64,000 nucleotides of DNA from Elusimicrobiota bacterium. Lineage in GTDB: Bacteria > Elusimicrobiota > Elusimicrobia > Elusimicrobiales > UBA9959. A program made the translations under genes and the position numbers. Within the stretch, counting starts at the first letter, position 1. Every line of letters begins with the position of its first letter. The stretch spans positions 1 to 64,000 of the forward strand of contig JACQYT010000109.1 in NCBI GenBank assembly GCA_016208085.1. The letters are read 5' to 3'. Below, in pieces: positions 17,386-25,705 of the stretch. The notes under the pieces were generated by a model. The model was not told where the DNA came from, made no database searches, and saw only the letters and a list, made by a program, of their open reading frames with translations.

Positions 17386-18632
17386 ATTACGGCCTTTGAC
17401 TTTACAAAATCCATGGTTTTGTTTTCAACGAGAGAGGCCAAGATATACTCTTTTCTCTTGGCGAAAAGTTCCTTCGCCCCGGCTTTCTCCTCTTCGGTGC
17501 CGAACCGGGCAATCACCTTATCAAGCTCAAAGGCCAGCTCCGCTTCCGAAGCTTGGATGTTCTCCTTTTTGGCTATATTGTGCAAAAGATATGTAAGGCT
17601 CAGGTTCCTTTCCGCCACGGGCTTGAGCCTGGCGAGATACGCGTCTTCGTTGATCTCTTCGCCGGCGGGAACTTTTTTCTTCAGGATATCAAAAAGTTCG
17701 CGCGTCTCATCCCTGACCAGCGTGGGGGGGAGTTTGATGGGGTTGCTTTTTATAAGCGAATCCTCTATCTGGGCCAGCAGGTCTTTCTCGGTCTTCTCGG
17801 TCTCGCTTCTTTCAAGGAGTTTGGCGACATCGGCGCGCAGTTGCGCGGCGTCTTTGACGCCGGCTTCTTTAAGGAAATTCTCGTCTATTTCCGGCACCAC
17901 TTTCCGCTTGATCCCGACCACGGTCACCTTAAAAGACATCTTTTTTTCCCCGAAGACCGAGGCAAATTCCCTGGTCTCGCCAATCCTTGCGCCCAGGATA
18001 TTGTCGGCAAGGCCCGCTATAGTCTGGGGGCTGGACATATCCACCAGCTCGCCTTTCACGTCGCCGTCGGGCATCCTGGCCCCGTTCTCCCAGGACTCGT
18101 AGTCAACTATGACGAAATGAGTCTTGTCTACGGGCGCATCGGCCTCCACAGGCTTTAAATAAGCGTTGTATTCCCGCACCTGGGCGATGTATTTTGTCAC
18201 ATCTTCTTCGCTCACTTTGCGGACCCTGCGGACGGCAGGTATTTTCTCGTAATTCCTGGGTTCGATCCGGGGATTGCATTCAAGCTGCAGTTCAAAATAA
18301 AGCGTCTGTTCCGGCGCGTAATTCACGTTTTTCATCAGCGGGGCGGCCACCGGCGCCGTCTTCTCGGCTTTAAGTATCTCCGGCATCGCGGCTTTGGCGG
18401 CAATATTGAGCACCTCGTCTTTGACCATGGAAGGGAATTGTCCTTTTATCATCGCCAGCGGCACTTTGCCGGTCCTGAAACCCGGCAGGGACACCACGGA
18501 CTGAAGCCTGACCAGCGCAGTCTGGGTGACTTCCTTCAGCTCGCCGGGGGAAATGTTGACGGCAAAAACATGCACGCAGCCGTCCTGTTGTATTTTTTTG
18601 ATCTTATCGCCCAAACTGAACGTCAGGTTCAT
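17367..18632 (-). CDS. tig: Trigger factor
   Basis: This ribosome-bound chaperone with a peptidyl-prolyl isomerase domain meets nascent chains. The ribosome-binding tail motif (GFRTGKVPLAMI, family form GFRxGKxP) is at about residues 47-58. The FKBP-like middle domain (VDYESWENGARMPDG) and helical C-terminal arms follow. Length is about 421 aa, normal. I start it at 18632 (MNLTFSL), because the longer frame would read through tRNA-Leu and a palindrome. It heads the tig-clpP-lon group; clpX is not seen here. Confidence 0.93.
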   Translation of the reverse strand: MNLTFSLGDKIKKIQQDGCVHVFAVNISPGELKEVTQTALVRLQSVVSLPGFRTGKVPLAMIKGQFPSMVKDEVLNIAAKAAMPEILKAEKTAPVAAPLMKNVNYAPEQTLYFELQLECNPRIEPRNYEKIPAVRRVRKVSEEDVTKYIAQVREYNAYLKPVEADAPVDKTHFVIVDYESWENGARMPDGDVKGELVDMSSPQTIAGLADNILGARIGETREFASVFGEKKMSFKVTVVGIKRKVVPEIDENFLKEAGVKDAAQLRADVAKLLERSETEKTEKDLLAQIEDSLIKSNPIKLPPTLVRDETRELFDILKKKVPAGEEINEDAYLARLKPVAERNLSLTYLLHNIAKKENIQASEAELAFELDKVIARFGTEEEKAGAKELFAKRKEYILASLVENKTMDFVKSKAVIREERV

Positions 18633-18642
18633 CGGTCCTCCG

Positions 18643-18670
18643 GTAAAATTCTTTGCGGCAAAAATTTTTA
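18643..18670. repeat. AT-rich palindrome, solo copy
   Basis: TAAAATTCTTTGC with GGCAAAAATTTTTA is a diverged copy of the palindrome found at the end of the composite repeat. It lies between the tig start and tRNA-Leu. Confidence 0.7.
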
Positions 18671-18674
18671 TAGC

Positions 18675-18756
18675 TGGACGGGAAGGGACTCGAACCCTTA
18701 AGCCTCGCGGCATACGGTCCTAAGCCGTACGCGTCTGCCAGTTCCGCCACCCGTCC
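18675..18756 (-). tRNA. tRNA-Leu (anticodon TAG)
   Basis: Acceptor arms GGACGGG and CCCGTCC pair fully. The anticodon loop CTTAGGA gives TAG, which reads CUA leucine codons. A variable arm and a T-arm with TTCGAGT are present. No CCA is encoded, so it must be added after transcription. It is 18 bases from a tRNA-Lys-side palindrome and shares direction with tRNA-Lys. Confidence 0.95.
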
Positions 18757-18757
18757 G

Positions 18758-18784
18758 TAAAAATTTTTGCGGCAAAAATTTTTA
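18758..18784. repeat. AT-rich palindrome, solo copy between tRNA genes
   Basis: TAAAAATTTTTGC faces GCAAAAATTTTTA as a perfect palindrome. It is placed exactly between the two tRNA genes and could fold in the precursor transcript as a processing or terminator-like stem. Confidence 0.8.
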
Positions 18785-18791
18785 ATTACTC

Positions 18792-18863
18792 TGGGCCGTA
18801 CTGGACTCGAACCAGTAGCCTTGCGCTTAAGAGGCGCCTGCTCCACCATTGAGCTAACGGCCC
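18792..18863 (-). tRNA. tRNA-Lys (anticodon CTT)
   Basis: The acceptor GGGCCGT pairs with ACGGCCC. The D-arm GCTC/GAGC, the anticodon loop CTCTTAA (CTT, reading AAG) and the T-arm ACTGG-TTCGAGT-CCAGT are present. The top pair of the anticodon stem is G-A. No CCA is encoded. Confidence 0.93.
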
Positions 18864-19008
18864 GCCTGAGCCTATTTTACATAAATAAACATAAAAACTC
18901 AAAGAAACAGCGGCCGCGCGACAGCAATTCCGCGGTCGTTTGCGGAATTGCTGAATTGCTGCGCCGTAATTTGTAAACCGGCGTAAGAATTGCTACATTG
19001 ATTATTAT
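18864..19008. other. Gene-free stretch with short inverted words
   Basis: This holds AGCAATTCCGCGG and TGCGGAATTGCT, which can pair. I see no gene. It is probably the promoter region of the tRNA genes, but no clear -35/-10 pair is readable. Confidence 0.4.
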
Positions 19009-19221
19009 CTCAAGTAGACAGGATTCAGGAGTCAGAATTCACAATGGCCTGTGAATAGGCATTCGACAGTTGCTGACCTCTTTCCGCCGGAAGCGGACCT
19101 GAGTTGTTTGGTGGGCAGCAACTGGCTTGGCCGTTTGAGGGCCATAGTTGCTGATGCGGCACTGCCGTAGCCTTGACCCGGAAACATCGTCATTCTGAAT
19201 TCTGACTTCTGGCTACCTGAG
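19009..19221. mobile_element. Inverted-repeat element of about 213 bp
   Basis: Imperfect terminal repeats read CTCAAGTAGACAG...AGTCAGAATTCACAATG on the left and CATTCTGAATTCTGACTTCTGGCTACCTGAG on the right (split to keep it short). It has no coding capacity. It lies directly against the broken end of a surface-protein remnant, as if its arrival cut that gene. Confidence 0.65.
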
Positions 19222-19227
19222 CAGTTA

Positions 19228-19440
19228 CCTATAAAAATTTATACAATTTCAGGCAGGCCGGCGCATGAGCATACTATCACCGGCGCGCCCGCCGCCCTTG
19301 ACGACGGCAACGGGTTAAGCTACGCTTATGAATACGCCTGGCGCGGGCGCATCCCGAGCGGCGTCTACTACTATTACATTGAGGCCGAAAAAGCCGGGAA
19401 GGACCTAAAGAAGACGGAGAAGTTTGCGGTAGTCAGATGA
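19228..19440 (+). pseudogene. C-terminal remnant of a surface protein, FlgD-like domain
   Basis: The frame has no start codon. It reads from KIYTISGR through HTITGAPAALDDGNG, EYAWRGRIPSGVYYYY and KKTEKFAVVR to a stop at 19438. This is the C-terminal module (FlgD/Ig-like, T9SS-sorting-like shape) common on large exported proteins, and it is related to the ends of the proteins at 39135-40796 and 41156-41503. The remainder of the gene is missing; an inverted-repeat element abuts its 5' side. Confidence 0.75.
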
Positions 19441-19521
19441 GGAGATCGCAGGCGGGATGTACACCCCTACTTTAATAAGGAGGGAGCGGGGGAGATTTAT
19501 AAAATCCCCGTTACTACTGTC

Positions 19522-21561
19522 ATGATAATTATCCGGCTGATACTTTTTCTTGCCGTTTCGGCCCTTGCCCCGGTTAACTGCCGGGCCGAGGACTTAAATA
19601 AAATATACGGCGACGCGCTCGGCGCCTGGATGGACGGCAGGCCCCAAGACGCCGCCGGCTCGCTCAAATATGTCGTGTTCCGCTCTTCCGACACCCGCCT
19701 TGCCGGCACGGCCATAAAAGACCTTTCCGTCCTGCTGGCCGAACTCGGCAAGCACGAAGAGGCGCTGGCCTACCTGGCCAAGGCCGAGATAATGACGCCC
19801 GAAGATCCCTGCATCTATTTTGAAAAAGGCTGGAACCTCTTAAGTCTTGAAAATCACATGGACGCCCGCACGGCGCTGGAGCACGCGCTGACGCTGACAG
19901 CCGACGCCGACCTAAGGAACCAGGCGCGTTTCGCGCTGGCTTTGGCGGAGCCGCACCTGGCCGGGCCGGCCGAGGCGATAACGCACCTGCAGGCCGTTTA
20001 CCAGCATTACCCCTATCTCCTTTCTCCCGCCGCCGCCAGGATAAGCGCGAATTATGAAACGCTTAAAAAAAGAGCGCATGCCGTCACCTTCCTTAAAGAG
20101 GCGCTTTCCTACGACCCGCGCGAGATCCAGGCCGAGATAGACCTGGCCCGGCTTTATGAGGAGGCGGATTATCATGTGCCGGCCTGGCAGACTTACTATA
20201 CCCTGTCGGAACTGGACCCCGGGGAGCCCTTTTTTGAGGAAAAGGCGAAAAAGCTCGCAAAATACGTCAAGGGAAAACTTGACAACCTGCTTTACTGGAC
20301 CCGCCTTTCCTGGCCGGCGCATAACCGGCCGGTGAATTACGACGACAGGAACCTTATCCGCATCGGGCTCTTTTCCGGCCCGGACGCCCAACCGGCCGTG
20401 CTTACAGAATTCAGCTTCATCTGTAACACGGATTTTTCCGTCACCGACGCGCGGCTCGGCCCGGTCAGCGGCGGAAAAGCCAATATGCAGTGGAACGTCA
20501 GATACAGCCCGATGAACAGGATCTATGAGCTCAGGGACAACTCCGGCGTCGCGGTCTATTCCACCAGGAACTCTTTGCGCCTCGCGCCCAGGGTCAAAGG
20601 CGGAATTATCCTTATAAAGAATCCGGAGCCGCTGCTTCGCAGAGGTGTCAACCGGAGCGACCGTGAAGTGACCGGCGAACTCAATATCCAGGCCAAGGAA
20701 AACGGCTTCCGCCTTGTAAACAGCGTGGGGCTTGAAAATTGCGTGCCCGCCATTGTATCGGTTTTGGCGGGCAGCTCCAGGCAGATTGAAGAGCTCAAAG
20801 CCCTGAGCATCGTCGTGCGGACCCGGCTGATAACCCTGAAGAACTCAAAACCGCATGAAGACGCGGAGTTCGACCTCTGCGACGGCGACCACTGCATCGT
20901 TTTTCCGGGCCTCCAGGCCGAAAGCGAAGCCGCAGGCATTGCGGCGGCCCTCGCCAAAGACGAGATACTCTCTAAAGACGGCGCGCCGGCCGGCGGGTAT
21001 TTTCACACGGCTTGCGGCGGCTTCACGGAGGAAGAAATAAACGACGGCGGCCGCCGCCCGGCCCCGCTCACGCCGTTCGGCCTGAACCTCCTTCTGCTCA
21101 AATCTCCGCCGGACGACCTGCTCTGCCTGGCCCAGGACAAGACCACAAGCTCGGACGTCTACTGGACTCTGCTGCTTGAGCCCAGATGGATAGAGAACAG
21201 GGCCAACCGGGCGTCAAAAATAGGCTATATAAAAGCGATAACCGCGCTGAAACGGTCGCAGAGCGGCAAGGTGCAAAGCATTCGTATTGAAGGCACCGCC
21301 GGGTCCATGACCGTGGAAGGCTTTGAAAACATCTCCCGGATCCTGACCGCGGGCGCGCTCCGCTCCGCGTTATTCACCATCAGGCCGCTCTACGAAGGCA
21401 AATATCCTAAATTCTTTGTCCTGCGCGGGCTCGGCACCGGCAGCGGGAAAGGCTACTGCATACTGGGCGGCCGCGGCATGGTCAAAAACGCGGGCGCTAA
21501 ATCGGCAAACATTCTTAACCACTATTTTCCTTACTATAAGGTAAAGAAACTGTTAAAATAA
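19522..21561 (+). CDS. Exported TPR and SpoIID/LytB-domain protein
   Basis: A signal peptide (IIIRLILFLAVSALAPVNC) precedes about 220 residues of tetratricopeptide repeats, for example LSVLLAELGKHEEALAYL. A SpoIID/LytB domain follows from about residue 390: LENCVPAIVSVLAG, ELKALSIVVRTRLIT and YFHTACGGFTEE. In SpoIID the domain cleaves glycan strands lacking peptide side chains. The family's Glu, usually in a GNE-type motif, is not obvious here (SVLAGSS), so activity is uncertain. It probably acts on the cell wall or septum. It stands before the glycosyltransferase group. Confidence 0.85.
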   Translation: MIIIRLILFLAVSALAPVNCRAEDLNKIYGDALGAWMDGRPQDAAGSLKYVVFRSSDTRLAGTAIKDLSVLLAELGKHEEALAYLAKAEIMTPEDPCIYFEKGWNLLSLENHMDARTALEHALTLTADADLRNQARFALALAEPHLAGPAEAITHLQAVYQHYPYLLSPAAARISANYETLKKRAHAVTFLKEALSYDPREIQAEIDLARLYEEADYHVPAWQTYYTLSELDPGEPFFEEKAKKLAKYVKGKLDNLLYWTRLSWPAHNRPVNYDDRNLIRIGLFSGPDAQPAVLTEFSFICNTDFSVTDARLGPVSGGKANMQWNVRYSPMNRIYELRDNSGVAVYSTRNSLRLAPRVKGGIILIKNPEPLLRRGVNRSDREVTGELNIQAKENGFRLVNSVGLENCVPAIVSVLAGSSRQIEELKALSIVVRTRLITLKNSKPHEDAEFDLCDGDHCIVFPGLQAESEAAGIAAALAKDEILSKDGAPAGGYFHTACGGFTEEEINDGGRRPAPLTPFGLNLLLLKSPPDDLLCLAQDKTTSSDVYWTLLLEPRWIENRANRASKIGYIKAITALKRSQSGKVQSIRIEGTAGSMTVEGFENISRILTAGALRSALFTIRPLYEGKYPKFFVLRGLGTGSGKGYCILGGRGMVKNAGAKSANILNHYFPYYKVKKLLK

Positions 21562-21563
21562 AT

Positions 21564-21615
21564 TGTAGCGGGCGACGTAAGTCGCCCATTTGGCGGACTA
21601 ACGTCCGCCGCTACA
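21564..21615. repeat. TGTAGCGG double-hairpin repeat
   Basis: TGTAGCGG and CCGCTACA bound two internal hairpins, GGGCGAC/GTCGCCC and GGCGGAC/GTCCGCC. Related elements lie at 27476-27527 and 56939-57016. Confidence 0.8.
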
Positions 21616-21670
21616 GTTTTGTACCAAAAACCGGCTTTTTACGGAAGGAGCAGCCTTCGCCTGATTTTTT

Positions 21671-22822
21671 ATGCCCTGCAAAGTCCTGCATATCATTACC
21701 AAGCTTGAATTCGGCGGCGCGCAGGCCAACACCCTTTACACCGCGGCCAACCTGGACAAGAGCCGCTTTGAGGCGAAGGTCGTGTCCGGCCCCGGCGGCA
21801 TACTGCTTAACGAGGTCCCGCGGGACTTTATGATCTGCGCCGGCCGCCTGGGCAGGGAGATAAACCCGCTCAAGGACCTCGCGGCCCTGGCCGAACTTTT
21901 CCGGATAATCAAAAAGGAAAAGCCCGAGATAGTTCACACCCACTCGTCAAAAGCCGGCATTCTGGGGCGGCTGGCCGCCCGGCTTGCCGGGGCGCCGGTC
22001 ATCGTCCATACCTTCCACGGTTTCGGATTCCACGAACGGCAGAACTTTTTTAAAAAAGCCCTGTTCATTTTTCTTGAACGGCTCTGCGCCGGTTTTTGCG
22101 ACGCGCTGATCTTCGTCTCAAGGGCCAATATGGAATACGCCCGGTCCCGCGCCCTAGGCGGAGAAAAAAAATACCGCCTTATCCGCAGCGGCATCGCGCT
22201 TAAGAATTATCCCGCCGCGATAGACCGCGCGGCCAAAAGAAAAGAACTGGGCGTGAGCGCAAACGCGGTCCTGGTGGCAAGCCTCGGCAATCTTAAACCC
22301 CAGAAAAATCCGGCCCATTTCATCACGGCGGCGCAAAGGATCCTGGCCGAATTCAAGGATACGGTCTTTATCTTCGTGGGCGGGGGGGACAAGCTTGAAG
22401 AAACCAGGGCGGAAATTAAACTCCTGGGCCTTGAGAAGCTCTGTCTCTTCCCCGGCTGGCGGCGGGACTGCGCGGAAATACTCGCCGCGGCCGACATCTT
22501 CATGCTGACTTCGCTCTGGGAGGGGCTGCCCAGAAGCCTGGTGGAGGCCATGAAAACAGGCCTGCCCCCGGTCTGCTACAGGACCGACGGCGTAGCCGAC
22601 CTTATCTCTGACGGCGAGAACGGCTTCGCGGTGGAACCCGGCGACATCCAAACGCTTATCGCCCGGCTGCGTCTCCTGATTTCGGACCCGGCCCTGCGCT
22701 CAAAAATAGCCGCCCGGGCCGCCGGCTGGCCGTCCCTGGGCGAATTTGACATAGACCGCATGGTGCGGGACCAGGAAGAGCTCTATCTGGAACTTTTAAA
22801 GGAAAAAGGGGTGCCTATATGA
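21671..22822 (+). CDS. Glycosyltransferase, GT4 type
   Basis: The enzyme has a GT-B fold. The N-terminal domain has the glycine-rich acceptor loop (LEFGGAQANTLY) and EIVHTHSSKAGILGRLAA. The donor domain has LVASLGNLKPQKNP, then FVGGGDK and MLTSLWEGLPRSLVEAM with the EGLPxxxxE signature. It resembles enzymes that add hexoses to lipid-linked intermediates of surface polysaccharide. Its stop overlaps the next start (ATGA), so the two are translated together. Length (383 aa) is normal. Confidence 0.93.
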   Translation: MPCKVLHIITKLEFGGAQANTLYTAANLDKSRFEAKVVSGPGGILLNEVPRDFMICAGRLGREINPLKDLAALAELFRIIKKEKPEIVHTHSSKAGILGRLAARLAGAPVIVHTFHGFGFHERQNFFKKALFIFLERLCAGFCDALIFVSRANMEYARSRALGGEKKYRLIRSGIALKNYPAAIDRAAKRKELGVSANAVLVASLGNLKPQKNPAHFITAAQRILAEFKDTVFIFVGGGDKLEETRAEIKLLGLEKLCLFPGWRRDCAEILAAADIFMLTSLWEGLPRSLVEAMKTGLPPVCYRTDGVADLISDGENGFAVEPGDIQTLIARLRLLISDPALRSKIAARAAGWPSLGEFDIDRMVRDQEELYLELLKEKGVPI

Positions 22823-23769
22823 CGCCGAAGATCTCAGTGGTGATACCGGTCTATAACGAAAAGGAAAATCTTAAAGAGCTCGCCCGCGAGCTTGCCGCCG
22901 CTTTCGCGGGCCCGGAGGCGGGCATTTGGGAAAGCGTCTGGGTGGACGACGGGTCCTCCGACGGCTCTTACGAGGAGCTGCTCACCGTCCTGAAAGGCCT
23001 GCCGGGGGCGAAGCTGATACGGTTCGCCAGGAATTTCGGCCAGACCGCGGCCTTAAGCGCCGGGATAGCGGCCGCCTCGGGCGAATACATAGCGACCATG
23101 GACGCCGACCTCCAGAACGATCCCGCCGATATCGGCGCCCTTTTTAAAAAGGCTCTTGAAGGCTGCGATGTGGTGAGCGGCTGGCGCAAAGACCGCCGCG
23201 ACCCTTTTTTCACAAGGCGCCTTCCTTCCTTCATCGCCAACGCCATAATTTCAAAAGTGACCGGCGTGGCTCTTCACGATTACGGATGCACACTGAAGAT
23301 CTATAAAGCCTCCCTGCTGAAATCGGCCGAACTCTACGGCGAGATGCACCGGTTCCTGCCCGCGCTGCTCGGCTACATGGGCGCGCGCATCGCGGAACTT
23401 GCGGTCAACCACCGCTCCAGGAAGAGCGGCAGCTCCAAATACGGGCTGGGCAGGACTTTTAAAGTGGCGCTGGACCTCTTCACGGTGAAATTCATGGGGG
23501 ATTTCATAACCAAGCCCATATACCTTTTCGGGGGCTTGAGCCTGAGCCTTCTTTTCGCCTCGGGCGTTATGGCCGCCTTCACTCTTTATAGGAAATTTTT
23601 CGGGCAGGTATTCGTAAAAGACCAGCCGCTTTTCCTGGTGGCGATCTTCTTCGCGCTTGTGGGCGTGCAGTTCGCATTCCTGGGACTCCTGGCCGAGATC
23701 CTGGTGCGCACCTATTACCGAGCCACCCGCAAGCCGGCCTACCACATAAAAGAAACCAGGCAATTTTAG
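22819..23769 (+). CDS. Membrane glycosyltransferase, GT2 (DPM/GtrB type)
   Basis: The GT-A domain has SVVIPVYNEKENL, the DxD-like DADLQNDP and the acceptor region SGWRKDRRDPFFTRRLPS. Two C-terminal membrane helices (around residues 235-260 and 272-300) fit the polyprenyl-phosphate mannosyl/glucosyl transferase group, such as GtrB and ArnC. These enzymes charge undecaprenyl phosphate with one sugar, which a GT-C enzyme then passes on. A GT-C-like gene follows at 23823. It starts with a four-base overlap with the upstream GT4 gene. Confidence 0.93.
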   Translation: MTPKISVVIPVYNEKENLKELARELAAAFAGPEAGIWESVWVDDGSSDGSYEELLTVLKGLPGAKLIRFARNFGQTAALSAGIAAASGEYIATMDADLQNDPADIGALFKKALEGCDVVSGWRKDRRDPFFTRRLPSFIANAIISKVTGVALHDYGCTLKIYKASLLKSAELYGEMHRFLPALLGYMGARIAELAVNHRSRKSGSSKYGLGRTFKVALDLFTVKFMGDFITKPIYLFGGLSLSLLFASGVMAAFTLYRKFFGQVFVKDQPLFLVAIFFALVGVQFAFLGLLAEILVRTYYRATRKPAYHIKETRQF

Positions 23770-23878
23770 AAAGGCTAAAGGATAAAGGCTGAAGGCTAAA
23801 GGAAAAGATACAGAGAATACAAATGGATTTTTCCGCCTTTAATCCTTTATCCTTAATCCTTTATCCTTCCCGGAAAAT
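23770..23878. repeat. Inverted repeat built of AAAGGAT/ATCCTTT words
   Basis: GGCTAAAGGATAAAGGCTGAAGG faces CCTTTATCCTTAATCCTTTATCC (given in parts: GGCTAAAGGATAAAGG, then ATCCTTTATCCTT). The same words return at 41042-41140. The right arm encodes residues 7-16 (NPLSLILYPS) of the next protein. Confidence 0.8.
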
Positions 23879-25697
23879 TCAACTAAATTTTCCGGGTTGG
23901 CGGCGGGCTTCGGCGGTATTCCTTGCGGCATTCGCGCTGCGGGCCGTTTTCCTGGCGCAATGGGCGGACCTTCCGTATATAGATTCCCTGGCTGCCGACG
24001 CCTGGGCCTGCGACAGATGGGCGCTGGATATCCTGGACGGACGCCTGATAAGGCATACCGCCTTCTACCAGTCGCCTTTTTATCCCTACTTCCTGGCGGC
24101 GTTCTACAAACTTTTCGGCCACCAGCCGCAGGGCGTCCTGTGGCTCCAGGCCTTTATAGACTCCTTGAGCTGCGTCGCTATCATGCGCATAGCCAAACTC
24201 TGCTTCGGCGCGCGCGCCGGCCTGGCTGCCGGCCTGCTCGCCGCATTCTACAGGCCGTTCATTTTCAATACGGCCCTGCTGACGAAGGAAACTTTCGTCC
24301 TATTTGCCCTGGCGCTTTTCCTTATCGCGCTGCTGCGCGCCGACGCGGCGGGTCTGTTCCGCCGGCATTTCCTGTGCGGGCTGGCGGCGGGCTGGTGCCT
24401 CCTTTTGCGTCCGAACGCCTTATTGCTCGTCCCGGCGGCTTTGCTTTGGCTTTGGCTGCGCGCGGGGAGCGCCCGGCCGCCGGGGACCGTCCGCGGCTTC
24501 CTGAAGGGAACGGCTTTCCCGCTGCTCCTGGGGACCCTGCTCCCGGTCCTCCCGGCAACGCTCCATAATTTCGCCGCGAGCCGCGACCTGGTGCTCCTCA
24601 ATTATACAAGCGGCTTCGCATTCTTCATCGGCAACAATCCGGAGGCGACCGGCCTCGTGACCTATCCGTCAGGCGTAAGCTCGGACCCGCTGCTTGAAGA
24701 GAGCCAGTCCTTGCGGCTGGCGGAAAAGTCCTCCGGCAGGGCCTTGAAGCCCTCCGAGGTCTCTTCTTTCTGGTTCAGGAAAGGCCTGGCGTTCATCTCC
24801 GCCGAGCCCTGCGCCTGGCTTACGCTGACCTGCCTGAAATTCTGGTTTTTCTGGAACTGGCATGAAATTTCGGATAATTACGATCTGCATTTCATCCAGA
24901 AGCATTTTAATACGGCGCTGAAATTACCGCTCGCATCGTTCGCCCTTGCCGGCTGCCTCGGCGCCGTCGGGCTTTTCCTGTGCCGGCTCAGAGAACCCTC
25001 CGGCGCGCCGCTCTTCCTTTTCCTCGCCTACCTGCTTTCCGTGCTGCCGTTCTGGATAAGCGACCGGTACCGCCTGCCGGCGCTGGTCTTTCTGCTCCCG
25101 CTCGCGGCCGCCGCGCTGGAGCGGCTGGCCGCCGCGGCGGCGCGCCTAGAGCTGAAAAATATCTGGAAGCCGTGCCTGGCCGCCTCCCCGCTCGTCTTCC
25201 TGTGCCTGGCCCCTCCCCCGTTCAGCCTGAAACTCTCGGAAGCCGCCGCCTGGGGCCAGTTGACCTCCATTTATTCGGAGCTCGGCGAGCACGGGAAAGC
25301 GCTGGAGGCGTTCCGGAGCGCCGTAGAGGCCGCGCCGCAAAACGTCGGCGCGCCAGTCATTTCCGACGCGGCGTTCTCTATGCGGCGCCTTGGCCGCGTT
25401 AACGACGCCCTTGAACTTTATAAGCTGGGAAGCGACATCTATCCGGGAGACGCGGCGCTTTATAATAACCGCGGCAAACTGCTGTTCGAGCTGGGAAAGA
25501 CGAAAGAGGCCGCCGCGCTGCTGGAAAAAGCCGCCGCAACGGATCCGGACCCGGGCAAGGAGTATCGCAATTTATTCTACGCATACCGCAAACTGGGCAG
25601 AAAAGCCCAGGCCGTCCGGTACGGCGGGCTGGCCGCGGCGCGCTTTCCTGACGATAAGAAACTCAAGGCGGAACTGCAGGCGCTGAAAAATAAATAA
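23823..25697 (+). CDS. GT-C membrane glycosyltransferase with TPR tail
   Basis: The protein has about ten membrane segments. An early acidic loop (LPYIDSLAADAWACDRWA) sits in the position where PMT/ArnT-type enzymes carry their catalytic Asp. A cytoplasmic or periplasmic tail of about 150 residues has TPR-like repeats (EHGKALEAFRSAVEAAP, YNNRGKLLFELGKTKEAAALL). It probably transfers the lipid-linked sugar made by the preceding GT2 enzyme to protein or glycan. The first 20 or so residues come from the ATCCTTT repeat, so the true start may be altered. Length is 624 aa. The acceptor is unknown. Confidence 0.85.
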   Translation: MDFSAFNPLSLILYPSRKIQLNFPGWRRASAVFLAAFALRAVFLAQWADLPYIDSLAADAWACDRWALDILDGRLIRHTAFYQSPFYPYFLAAFYKLFGHQPQGVLWLQAFIDSLSCVAIMRIAKLCFGARAGLAAGLLAAFYRPFIFNTALLTKETFVLFALALFLIALLRADAAGLFRRHFLCGLAAGWCLLLRPNALLLVPAALLWLWLRAGSARPPGTVRGFLKGTAFPLLLGTLLPVLPATLHNFAASRDLVLLNYTSGFAFFIGNNPEATGLVTYPSGVSSDPLLEESQSLRLAEKSSGRALKPSEVSSFWFRKGLAFISAEPCAWLTLTCLKFWFFWNWHEISDNYDLHFIQKHFNTALKLPLASFALAGCLGAVGLFLCRLREPSGAPLFLFLAYLLSVLPFWISDRYRLPALVFLLPLAAAALERLAAAAARLELKNIWKPCLAASPLVFLCLAPPPFSLKLSEAAAWGQLTSIYSELGEHGKALEAFRSAVEAAPQNVGAPVISDAAFSMRRLGRVNDALELYKLGSDIYPGDAALYNNRGKLLFELGKTKEAAALLEKAAATDPDPGKEYRNLFYAYRKLGRKAQAVRYGGLAAARFPDDKKLKAELQALKNK

Positions 25698-25705
25698 TAA
25701 GACGA

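Noticed and set aside
24248-25402. Long open frames on both strands within the GT-C glycosyltransferase gene
   Set aside because: GC-rich coding DNA produces open shadow frames; only the 23823-25697 frame shows membrane and TPR features.
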